A stretch of 5,286 nt of DNA from Lachnospiraceae bacterium (GCA_900769115.1 CAAGFJ010000060.1:1-5286), one strand, 5' to 3'; positions 1 to 5,286 are shown, numbered from the stretch's first letter. Program-made: numbers and translations. The notes: generated from the letters alone by a model not told the origin.

Positions 1-13
1 CGCGAATTTAGTA

Positions 14-125
14 CTGCTACCGGAGCAATTAAGTGCGAACGGCCCCGGCTTGGAACCAATTTTTCTAGGCCGGAGCGTCCGTTTGACATATACTGTATCG
101 ACTTACGCTGTGCAAGGGTATATGT
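14..125. other. Structured, GC-richer block downstream of the leftward operon
   Basis: No convincing gene lies here, but inverted repeats fill the stretch. An 8-bp perfect arm pair, ACATATAC (86-93) and GTATATGT (118-125), ends one base before the stop codon of the phosphoesterase gene. Inside it, 102-106 can pair with 112-116. Directly beside it, 36-42 pairs with 79-85 and 43-49 pairs with 69-75, with a 3-base bulge at 76-78 and TTGGAACCAA (50-59) in the loop. Two mismatches (44/74 and 105/113) become G-U pairs if the RNA is read leftward, but pair 37/84 favours the other strand. G+C is about half in 1-90, well above the other intergenic DNA. It could be the 3' untranslated end or terminator of the operon, although no clean U-tract follows. 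It could also be part of a small structured RNA running off the window edge, or a repeat element. Family not recognised. Confidence 0.4.
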
Positions 126-722
126 TTACTTATATTCGAAGAGGTATCGTTCATATGCATTGATCACTGTCGTGGCATCATTGTAGGTACATTCCCGTTG
201 TTGCTGCCAGTTATATGTAAGGTGGACGTGGCCATGCAGGAAATATTTTGGTTTGTATTTGTCTAACAGGTCACGGAATGCCTGGAATCCTCTATGTGGA
301 AGATCTTCACCGTCGTTTAGCTCAAAAGCGGGAGCGTGAGTAACTAATATATCAAAACCGCTATATTTGCGTAATTTGCGATGCAACTTAAAAATGCGGG
401 AACGCATTTCCCTTTCTGTGTATTGGTAGGTTCCAAAGTTATAACACTGGGAACCACCGAGTCCAAGAATGCGGATTCCATTGTATACATAAAGATCATC
501 ATCAATACAGATACACCCCTCAGGAGGTGTCTCGTCATAGACGGCATCATGATTACCGTGTACATATAGAATTGGAACTTTGGCAAAGGTTGCCAAAAAG
601 GATAAATATTGTGGTTTCAGGTCACCGCAGGAAATAATCAAATCTATACCATCTAACTTACTTTTTTCAAAATAGTCCCATAGGTACTTGGATTCTTCAT
701 CGGCAAGTACAAGTATATTCAT
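126..722 (-). CDS. Metallophosphoesterase (calcineurin-like, small YfcE/MJ0936-type)
   Basis: This 198-residue cytosolic protein belongs to the calcineurin-like metallophosphoesterases, which hydrolyse phosphomono- or diesters with two metal ions. The family signature is present in order: D8 near the N-terminus (LADEES), GD at 33-34 (SCGDLK), GNHD at 56-59, a catalytic-type histidine at 129 (VTHAP), and GHVH at 164-167. The usual first motif is DxH; here the third position is E10, so one metal ligand is changed from His to Glu. The length is normal for a bare catalytic domain, with no signal peptide or membrane segment. The ATG overlaps the TGA of the upstream BMP gene (ATGA) and has a good Shine-Dalgarno site 10 bases away, so the two are co-transcribed and coupled. 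The substrate cannot be told from sequence. The fold assignment is firm; the link to its partner's ligand is inference. Confidence 0.93.
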   Translation of the reverse strand: MNILVLADEESKYLWDYFEKSKLDGIDLIISCGDLKPQYLSFLATFAKVPILYVHGNHDAVYDETPPEGCICIDDDLYVYNGIRILGLGGSQCYNFGTYQYTEREMRSRIFKLHRKLRKYSGFDILVTHAPAFELNDGEDLPHRGFQAFRDLLDKYKPKYFLHGHVHLTYNWQQQRECTYNDATTVINAYERYLFEYK

Positions 723-740
723 AGCAAAGACGCTCCTCCC
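719..740 (-). promoter_or_regulatory. Translational coupling junction: Shine-Dalgarno plus ATGA overlap
   Basis: The leftward strand reads GGGAGGAG at 740-733, ten bases before the phosphoesterase ATG (722-720). The stop TGA (721-719) of the upstream gene shares bases with that start. The ribosome site lies inside the last codons of the upstream gene. This arrangement usually gives coupled translation and near-equal amounts of both products. Confidence 0.8.
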
Positions 741-2653
741 TTCTCTGTTGTTGTATCAAGACCGCGCAATTCGACAACGGGCTTGGCTTCGTCTACCAAT
801 TCATCAATGGTAGGAATTGTACCTATTACATTGGGTACGAGCCAGTCCATAGTCATAATTGCTTCCGGAGAAAGAAGATCATTTTCTTCGCAACGTAGAA
901 CTCCAGCCTGATCTGTAATTGGACCAATAAACGGGTGGAACATACCGGAGGAGATGTTGTGCTTCATTAAGTTGATCAGCTTGGTTATGCTAATTGGAAG
1001 ATTGTTGGAGCAAATGACATCAATGACGCCGGCGGATAAGCCCCACCAGTAATTCAAAGCTTTGCTGTCACCGGAATCTTCTACTTTCCAGGAACCGCGC
1101 ATGATACTATTAATGAGTTCTTCATAGAAAGCACCCCAATGATAAATACTCATAGCAAGGTTTTTCTTGGTATCATTTTTTTCAACGAATAATCCAAACT
1201 GACGATTATCACTTTGCGGCGTGATCATATCCTGGGCGGAGATATAAGTGATGCTCCGTTCTTTAAAGTATTCGGTTACGTCAAAATTCTTCATAGTTGA
1301 CCAGGCAAGATAGATGGACGCACGAGGATTGACCATTTGAGCACCTAAGGCAAAGGCATTAATATTAGCTGCAATTCCGTAGATCGGATAATCAGCGACA
1401 TATCCAATCTTATCATTGCCGCACATGGCCCCGGCAATCATACCGGTTAGAAATTTTGCTTCATACATTCGGGTGTAATAGGTTCGGACTGTAGTATGTG
1501 ATGAATTGAGAGCACAGTTTAGTATCTTTACATCAGGATGTGTAGCAGCAACTTTCAGACATGCCTTAATAAGTTGCGGAGTAACGGTAAAGATAATATC
1601 ACAGCCGTCGTTACAGATCTCTTCAAGAATGTTCTCTGCATTATCGTTGACTCCATTGGTGACATAGGCATGTGTTTCGATAATCTCACCTAAGGCTTCC
1701 TCTAAATGAAGTCTTCCTAATTCATGTCCGTAGATCCAGTCAGAGACAGAAGGATCTTTGTCATAGACAAATGCTACTTTCTTTTTTTTGGTAGAAATCT
1801 TGCTTAATACAGAGGTCATGATCTTGGTTTCTTCTGTAGGATTCATTAGCAATTCTACCGTGTCATCTTCTCCTTGCAACAGAATTTCCGGCCAGATCTT
1901 ATCAAGATTGGCTTTGATCTCGGAACTTAACATGTCTTTGGCTTCTGTATATGGATACAAAGTCAGATAGAAGAGAAGCGCATCCCCACAGGTAATATTT
2001 TCTAACTTATTACCGCCTTTTTCCTTGAAGGCCTTGTAAAATGCAGTATGGAAGGAAGAAAAATCCATGTACTCATCGTCCGTCCAGACATCGGTATTAT
2101 TTTTGCCGACTAGCGTTAATAGTTTTGGGTAACTGCCCAGTTTGGAAAATTGCAGGTAATTGATCTTCGTTAATTTGAAGAAAGCCATGAATTCATAATA
2201 AATCTGAATATCAGGATCATCACTCCGTTTTGGTACCTTACGGGTGACTTCTGCAGCAATGGTTGGGGAGTTAAAGTATTTTAATACACTTACACGTTTA
2301 TTGCCTTCCACCACATAGTATTTGTTCATATATTCGTATACTTTGATTGCATCATGAATCCCTTCTTCAATCTGGGCATCTACTAAAGAGGACCATTTCA
2401 CGGAGAATTCACTTCCGTAATCCAGTAATGGCATGAAGTTTGAGGCAAATGCCTGTGTTCTGCCAAAGGTACTGGTTCCGACTACCTGATTCAAGGGAAT
2501 ATTCATAACACCCAAAGAAACTTCACATTCAATATCTGCATGAGACAGAATCTCATCTAGTACCGGAAGATAAGGATACTGTCCGTGTGCAGTAGCAGCC
2601 TTAAATGCTTTGAGTCCCATTTTCTGCGCTTTAATATAATCATCATATGCCAT
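719..2653 (-). CDS. Cytosolic BMP-family (Med/PnrA-like) ligand-binding protein with N-terminal ParB-like motif
   Basis: The protein is 644 residues from the chosen start. The C-terminal half (about 290-585) matches BMP substrate-binding proteins, many of which bind purine nucleosides. It shows the opening strand KKVAFVYDKDPSVSDW, then DIIFTV, HPDVKILNCA, YEAKFLTGMIAGAM, DKIGYVADYPIYG, INAFALGAQMVNP and, near 567-584, GMFHPFIGPITDQAG. Ordinary BMP proteins are lipoproteins of about 350 residues; this one has no signal peptide or lipobox and an extra domain of roughly 290 residues. That domain contains YYVVEGNKRVSVLKYF (about 112-127), which resembles the ParB/sulfiredoxin box (hydrophobics, then GxxR). 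No permease or ATPase gene adjoins it. ATG at 2653 (MAYDDYIKAQKMG) was chosen over an in-frame ATG at 2674 because the purine-rich stretch AAAGG and CGGTG lies between them. A role as an intracellular sensor working with the coupled phosphoesterase is inference. Confidence 0.85.
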   Translation of the reverse strand: MAYDDYIKAQKMGLKAFKAATAHGQYPYLPVLDEILSHADIECEVSLGVMNIPLNQVVGTSTFGRTQAFASNFMPLLDYGSEFSVKWSSLVDAQIEEGIHDAIKVYEYMNKYYVVEGNKRVSVLKYFNSPTIAAEVTRKVPKRSDDPDIQIYYEFMAFFKLTKINYLQFSKLGSYPKLLTLVGKNNTDVWTDDEYMDFSSFHTAFYKAFKEKGGNKLENITCGDALLFYLTLYPYTEAKDMLSSEIKANLDKIWPEILLQGEDDTVELLMNPTEETKIMTSVLSKISTKKKKVAFVYDKDPSVSDWIYGHELGRLHLEEALGEIIETHAYVTNGVNDNAENILEEICNDGCDIIFTVTPQLIKACLKVAATHPDVKILNCALNSSHTTVRTYYTRMYEAKFLTGMIAGAMCGNDKIGYVADYPIYGIAANINAFALGAQMVNPRASIYLAWSTMKNFDVTEYFKERSITYISAQDMITPQSDNRQFGLFVEKNDTKKNLAMSIYHWGAFYEELINSIMRGSWKVEDSGDSKALNYWWGLSAGVIDVICSNNLPISITKLINLMKHNISSGMFHPFIGPITDQAGVLRCEENDLLSPEAIMTMDWLVPNVIGTIPTIDELVDEAKPVVELRGLDTTTEKGGASLL

Positions 2654-2726
2654 AATATACACCGAGCCTTTCATTCATTGATTATTATATGTTTATTCTT
2701 GAAATTATTATTTGCAATGTGAGACC

Positions 2727-2756
2727 ATAATATCATATATATAGTCGAAATGCCAT
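2727..2756 (-). promoter_or_regulatory. Candidate promoter of the BMP-phosphoesterase operon
   Basis: On the leftward strand, TATTAT (2732-2727) is preceded by TGA, forming an extended -10 element. ATGGCA (2756-2751), four of six matches to TTGACA, lies 18 bases upstream. Transcription would start near 2720, about 67 bases before the chosen start codon. A bare TATAAT also occurs at 2689-2684 but has no -35 at usable spacing. Confidence 0.4.
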
Positions 2757-2790
2757 GGAAAAATGAATATTGCTGGTCCTTATACGAAAT

Positions 2791-2819
2791 TTGGATTCCT
2801 GAAAAAACAGTGATATTAT
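2791..2819 (+). promoter_or_regulatory. Candidate rightward promoter, mirror partner of the operon promoter
   Basis: TTGGAT (2791-2796) and the extended -10 TGATATTAT (TATTAT at 2814-2819) are separated by 17 bases. Transcription would start near 2826 and run toward the alcohol dehydrogenase 330 bases away. It may be a second, distal promoter for that gene or drive an untranslated RNA. The -35 match is weak, so this rests mainly on the extended -10. Confidence 0.3.
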
Positions 2820-3023
2820 GGTAAAATGTTACAAAAAATGAAAATATGATTCTTGGTGGTGGTATTATAAGGAGTGGGGGGAAATCCCCAAATAATTATG
2901 GTTATTGATATTGTTGGAACGTGGTGTATCGGTATCTCTTATTATTTTTAGAAAACGTAAATGGATGATCAGCTTATCCTAGTACTTAGAAATTTACAGT
3001 TTAGAATTTTCTTCTTTCTGGAA

Positions 3024-3052
3024 TTGCTATATTTTGTGAAATGTGTTATAAT
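3024..3052 (+). promoter_or_regulatory. Promoter of the iron alcohol dehydrogenase gene
   Basis: TTGCTA (3024-3029, four of six matches to TTGACA), a 17-base spacer and a perfect TATAAT (3047-3052) preceded by TGT form an extended sigma-A promoter. The start point would be near 3059, giving an untranslated leader of about 100 bases. Confidence 0.65.
3034..3051 (+). promoter_or_regulatory. Candidate Rex (NADH/NAD redox repressor) operator
   Basis: TTGTGAAATGTGTTATAA matches the Rex consensus TTGTGAANNNNTTCACAA, as I recall it, at 11 of 14 defined positions; the left half is perfect and the right half is degraded. It sits in the promoter spacer and over the -10, the expected place for repression. 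Rex controls fermentative alcohol dehydrogenase genes in many Firmicutes. Part of the right-half overlap is forced by the TATAAT sequence, so the match could be chance. Confidence 0.35.
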
Positions 3053-3143
3053 ATTTTGCACAATAAGTTGATTCGTTATGCAATTTATACATATGTTATG
3101 CTTTCGCATACAGGGTGTAAGGGCAGTACGAGTGGTTGATATG

Positions 3144-3150
3144 AAAGGAG
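3144..3150 (+). promoter_or_regulatory. Shine-Dalgarno site that fixes the dehydrogenase start
   Basis: AAAGGAG lies 8 bases before ATG 3159. It argues against the longer in-frame starts at 3078 and 3141, which have no ribosome site and would add residues absent from the family. Confidence 0.85.
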
Positions 3151-3158
3151 ACAGAATT

Positions 3159-4304
3159 ATGGCAGTGAATCGTTTTGTATTGAATGGAATTTCTTATCAT
3201 GGGCACGGAGCAATTAAAGAGATTCCGGGAATTGTGAACTCAAAGGGATTTAAGAAAGCATTTGTAGCTTCGGATCCGGATCTGGTGAAGTTTGGAGTGA
3301 CAGCAAAGGTTACCGACCTGCTGAAGGAGAATGGCATAGAATATGAATTATATTCCGATATCAAGCCTAATCCAACGATTGAGAATGTGTTGCATGGTGT
3401 AGATGCATATAAGGCATCCGGTGCCGATTTTATGATTACGATCGGTGGTGGTTCCTCCATGGATACAGGAAAAGCAATCGGTATTATTATCAACAATCCT
3501 GAATTCGCAGATGTTCGTTCTTTAGAGGGCGTTGCACCGACAAAGAAGAGAACTGTATTTACGATTGCAGTACCTACAACCGGTGGTACCGGTGCAGAGT
3601 CAACCATTAATTATGTAATTACGGATGTAGAGAAGAAACGTAAATTTGTGTGTGTTGATCCGAATGATATTCCGGATGTGGCAGTTGTCGATCCGGACAT
3701 GATGGCATCCATGCCAAAGGGATTGACTGCGTCGACAGGTATGGATGCACTGACACATGCGATTGAAGGTTATACAACTGCGGGTGCATGGGAATTGTCT
3801 GATTGTCTGGACTTAGAGGCAATCAAGCTGATTGCAGCCAATTTGAGAAAAGCAGTGGAGAATGATCCGGATGGCCGTGAAGGTATGGCACTTGCACAGT
3901 ATGTAACAGCTATGGCATATTCTAATGTAGGACTTGGAATTGCACATTCCATGGCACATACACTTGGTGCAGTATATGATACACCACATGGTGTAGCCTG
4001 TGCGATGATGCTTCCAATCGTAATGGAGTTCAACAAGGAGTATACAGGTGAGAAGTATAGATCCATTGCAGAAGCATTTGGAATTGATACGACAGGTATG
4101 GATCAGGCTACATACAGACAGGCAGCCATTGATGCAGTACAACAGTTATCTATCGATGTTGGAATTCCTACAAAGTTAGAGAAGCTGAAAGAAGAGGATC
4201 TTCCGTTCTTATGTGAATCTGCTGCTGCAGATGCATGTGCACCGGGCAATCCTAGACCGGCAAGCTTAGAGCAGTTTGAGGAGATGTTCCGTAAACTGAT
4301 GTAA
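3159..4304 (+). CDS. fucO: Iron-dependent alcohol dehydrogenase, lactaldehyde reductase (FucO) type
   Basis: This 381-residue group III alcohol dehydrogenase interconverts aldehydes and alcohols using NAD(H). In FucO the reaction is lactaldehyde to 1,2-propanediol in fucose or rhamnose fermentation. The metal ligands D196, H200, H263 and H277 are all present at the same positions as in E. coli FucO. GGGSSMDTGKA (96-106) and PTTGGTGAE (139-147) form the dinucleotide site, and D39 (ASDPDL) is the residue that favours NAD over NADP. Shared blocks recalled from FucO include NNPEFADVRSLEG, TINYVITD, KFVCVDP, DALTHAIEGY and SNVGLG. Position 254 is Tyr rather than Phe in the substrate pocket. The length matches the family, so the gene looks intact. 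It is transcribed alone, with its own promoter and terminator. No fucose or rhamnose genes lie in the window, so general alcohol or diol dehydrogenase activity is also possible. Confidence 0.93.
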   Translation: MAVNRFVLNGISYHGHGAIKEIPGIVNSKGFKKAFVASDPDLVKFGVTAKVTDLLKENGIEYELYSDIKPNPTIENVLHGVDAYKASGADFMITIGGGSSMDTGKAIGIIINNPEFADVRSLEGVAPTKKRTVFTIAVPTTGGTGAESTINYVITDVEKKRKFVCVDPNDIPDVAVVDPDMMASMPKGLTASTGMDALTHAIEGYTTAGAWELSDCLDLEAIKLIAANLRKAVENDPDGREGMALAQYVTAMAYSNVGLGIAHSMAHTLGAVYDTPHGVACAMMLPIVMEFNKEYTGEKYRSIAEAFGIDTTGMDQATYRQAAIDAVQQLSIDVGIPTKLEKLKEEDLPFLCESAAADACAPGNPRPASLEQFEEMFRKLM

Positions 4305-4355
4305 GTGGATATGGCACAAATACACTCGGATTATAATAATAATAAAATAGTCGTG

Positions 4356-4405
4356 TAAAACAAACGGTCGTTTACTGGACAGAAGGTAGACGACCGTTTG
4401 TATTT
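4356..4405 (+). terminator. Hairpin terminator after the alcohol dehydrogenase gene
   Basis: ACAAACGGTCGT (4360-4371) and ACGACCGTTTGT (4390-4401) form a perfect 12-bp stem that extends outward through A/T pairs (4356-4358 with 4403-4405) after one mismatch. The loop is 18 bases, and TAC/GTA may close inside it. It starts about 55 bases after the stop codon. The T-tract is imperfect (TATTTC, with TTTTT only at 4416-4420), so termination may be partial. The leftward strand has TTTTAC after the stem but no leftward gene needs it here. Confidence 0.65.
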
Positions 4406-4437
4406 CTGGAGTGATTTTTCGGGCATAGATTGGTATG

Positions 4438-4456
4438 GCAACAGCAGGTTGCTTTT
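4438..4456. repeat. Small hairpin upstream of the HTH gene (operator or minor terminator)
   Basis: GCAAC (4438-4442) and GTTGC (4448-4452) are perfect arms around AGCAG, followed by TTTT (4453-4456 from the C at 4452). It may back up the larger terminator. Equally, it may be a half-symmetric operator for the downstream HTH protein, since it abuts that gene's candidate promoter. Confidence 0.3.
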
Positions 4457-4481
4457 CAGAACATGAATTTGTCTGTATGAT
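4453..4481 (+). promoter_or_regulatory. Weak candidate promoter of the HTH/zinc-ribbon gene
   Basis: TTTTCA (4453-4458, four of six) and TATGAT (4476-4481, five of six) are 17 bases apart. The start point would fall near 4488, leaving a leader of only about 15 bases that just includes the ribosome site. A TATAAT at 4332-4337 could be an alternative, placing the terminator hairpin in the leader. Confidence 0.27.
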
Positions 4482-4489
4482 AAGGTTAT

Positions 4490-4497
4490 GGAGGTGG
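4490..4497 (+). promoter_or_regulatory. Shine-Dalgarno site that fixes the HTH gene start
   Basis: GGAGGTGG lies 5 bases before ATG 4503 (8 bases measured from GGAGG). It overlaps an upstream in-frame ATG (4488), which is therefore unlikely to be the true start, having only AAGG two bases before it. Confidence 0.8.
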
Positions 4498-4502
4498 CAA
4501 CT

Positions 4503-5270
4503 ATGGAAATAAAAAATATTATTTTGAAACTTCGTACTGAAAAAGGAATGTCACAGGACGAGCTGGCAGATAAAATCATGGTGACGAGACAGGCAGTATC
4601 CCGTTGGGAAAATGGAGATACGGTTCCCAATACTGACACACTTAAGCTTTTATCCAAAGAATTTGATGTCTCGATCAATACTCTCTTGGGAGAACCCAGA
4701 AAGCTGATTTGTCAGTGCTGTGGAATGCCAATGGAAGATGATTCCATACGGGGATGTGACAAAGATGGCTCAATGAATGAGAATTATTGTAAATGGTGTT
4801 ATGCAGATGGAACTTACACCTATAACAATATGGATGAACTGATAGATGTGTGTGTAAAGAATATGATAAATGAAAACTTTACCGAAGAACAGGCACGCTC
4901 TTATCTGAAAGAAGTGCTTCCCAAGTTAGATTACTGGAAAAGGTATGATGAACTCAGCGATAATGGACAGTTCGAAGAGTTTAAAAAGCAATTGATAGAA
5001 GAAATAAATGATCTGCATATAGATGGACTCCCAAGGATGGACAAACTAAATGCACTTGTGGGAAAATATGTGAATCTGGAATATACGCTGCCGAATGGAC
5101 AAAAAGTGAAATTCCTTGATGATCAGAAAACCTATCTGGGGAATCAACTGGAGTCTGAATTTGGAGGAGACAGGTGCTTCGGTATTCTGGCAGGTATGGA
5201 TTTTATTCTGGTATGGACATATGAGAAGGATGGCGAAAAGCCGGAGCTTCTGATCTATAAAAAGAGATAA
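4503..5270 (+). CDS. XRE-family HTH regulator with putative zinc ribbon and uncharacterised C-terminal domain
   Basis: The protein is 255 residues. Residues 4-62 form a Cro/C1-type helix-turn-helix: MSQDELADKIMV is the first helix and TRQAVSRWENG the recognition helix, followed by LLSKEFDVSINTLLGE. Residues 70-116 look like the putative zinc-ribbon domain found in such regulators (zf-ribbon_2 type): CQCCGMPM supplies C70 and C73, and YCKWCYADGTYTY supplies C96 and C99; C72 and C85 are extra cysteines. An acidic helical linker (about 126-175) leads to a terminal domain (about 184-255), predicted by eye to be beta-rich, with EYTLPNGQKVKFLDD and FILVWTYEKDG, which I do not recognise. It is cytosolic, with no membrane segment. 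It probably binds DNA and senses a metal, redox state or small ligand. Its targets are unknown; it is separated from the dehydrogenase gene by a terminator, and autoregulation is only a guess. Confidence 0.88.
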   Translation: MEIKNIILKLRTEKGMSQDELADKIMVTRQAVSRWENGDTVPNTDTLKLLSKEFDVSINTLLGEPRKLICQCCGMPMEDDSIRGCDKDGSMNENYCKWCYADGTYTYNNMDELIDVCVKNMINENFTEEQARSYLKEVLPKLDYWKRYDELSDNGQFEEFKKQLIEEINDLHIDGLPRMDKLNALVGKYVNLEYTLPNGQKVKFLDDQKTYLGNQLESEFGGDRCFGILAGMDFILVWTYEKDGEKPELLIYKKR

Positions 5271-5286
5271 GATAGGCAAAAGAAAA

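Larger units (their letters stand above)
2724..2822. repeat. Perfect 12-bp inverted repeat carrying two divergent extended -10 elements
   Basis: ACCATAATATCA at 2724-2735 is the exact reverse complement of TGATATTATGGT at 2811-2822, with 75 bases between the arms. Each arm contains TGATATTAT, an extended -10 sequence, and the two point away from each other. The repeat may simply reflect two similar divergent promoters, or it may be a two-site operator for a regulator that loops the DNA. Confidence 0.5.
2654..3158. other. Divergent intergenic region without a credible gene
   Basis: This 505-base AT-rich stretch separates the leftward operon from the alcohol dehydrogenase gene. It holds the candidate promoters listed separately, a 12-bp inverted repeat, and a short G/C hairpin (GGGG 2878-2881, loop AAAT, CCCC 2886-2889) that has no following T-run. 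Between about 2890 and 3020 I see no promoter, hairpin with T-run, or gene. All open frames are short and lack ribosome sites. The leader of the dehydrogenase mRNA would be about 100 bases and contains only a weak 5-bp hairpin (3097-3110). Confidence 0.6.

Noticed and set aside
50..59. TTGGAACCAA resembling a tRNA T-arm in the left-edge block.
   Set aside because: The T-loop consensus is broken and no acceptor, D or anticodon arms could be placed on either strand.
1..185. Open rightward frame running from the window edge to a TAG at 183-185.
   Set aside because: It has no visible start, overlaps the end of the phosphoesterase gene antisense, resembles no family I know, and lies in a hairpin-rich block better explained as structured RNA or an untranslated end.
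2875..2890. G-run/C-run hairpin as an intrinsic terminator.
   Set aside because: The stem is 4-5 bp and is followed by AAATAATTATGG rather than a T-tract, on a stretch with no gene ending upstream.
2898..2951. Short frame MVIDIVGTWCIGISYYF in the divergent intergenic region.
   Set aside because: The nearest purine-rich site (AAGGAG, about 2869-2874) is more than 20 bases away and no family or conserved feature is visible; 17 codons open by chance are common in AT-rich DNA.
3097..3110. TATGC-TTTC-GCATA hairpin in the dehydrogenase leader as a riboswitch or terminator.
   Set aside because: The stem is only 5 bp, has no T-run after it and no known riboswitch motif nearby.
3078..3158. N-terminal extension of the alcohol dehydrogenase by 27 residues.
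   Set aside because: The extension has no ribosome site, contains the real Shine-Dalgarno, and the family starts at the MAVNRF position.

Overview
The window looks like chromosomal DNA of a low-GC anaerobic Firmicute, most likely a gut clostridium of the Lachnospiraceae type. The grounds are AT-rich intergenic DNA, purine-rich Shine-Dalgarno sites, TATAAT-type promoters, an oxygen-sensitive type iron alcohol dehydrogenase, and a cytosolic BMP protein/metallophosphoesterase pair that I associate with this family. That last association is from memory and was not searched.

Layout, left to right. Positions 1-125 hold no convincing gene but a dense set of inverted repeats, at about half G+C, lying just downstream of the leftward operon. 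Positions 126-2653 are a leftward two-gene operon with a 4-base ATGA overlap. The first gene (719-2653) encodes a large protein with an N-terminal ParB/sulfiredoxin-like motif and a C-terminal BMP (Med/PnrA-type) ligand-binding domain, with no secretion signal. The second (126-722) encodes a small metallophosphoesterase. Positions 2654-3158 are a 505-base divergent intergenic region. It carries a leftward and a rightward extended -10 element on the arms of a perfect 12-bp inverted repeat, and a strong promoter for the next gene overlapped by a Rex-like operator. Positions 3159-4304 encode a FucO-type iron-dependent alcohol dehydrogenase with all four metal ligands, followed by a hairpin terminator (about 4356-4405). 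Positions 4503-5270 encode an XRE-type helix-turn-helix regulator fused to a zinc ribbon and an unrecognised C-terminal domain. The last 16 bases hold nothing recognisable.

How they may work together: the leftward pair is translationally coupled and probably forms one functional unit, a cytosolic small-ligand (perhaps nucleoside) sensor with a phosphoesterase. Its ParB-like head and lack of transporter partners make it the most interesting item here. The alcohol dehydrogenase appears to be an independent fermentation gene reoxidising NADH, plausibly under redox control. The HTH/zinc-ribbon gene is separated by a terminator and probably has its own promoter. Nothing shows that it regulates its neighbours. 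No transposons, CRISPR arrays, tRNAs or rRNAs were seen.
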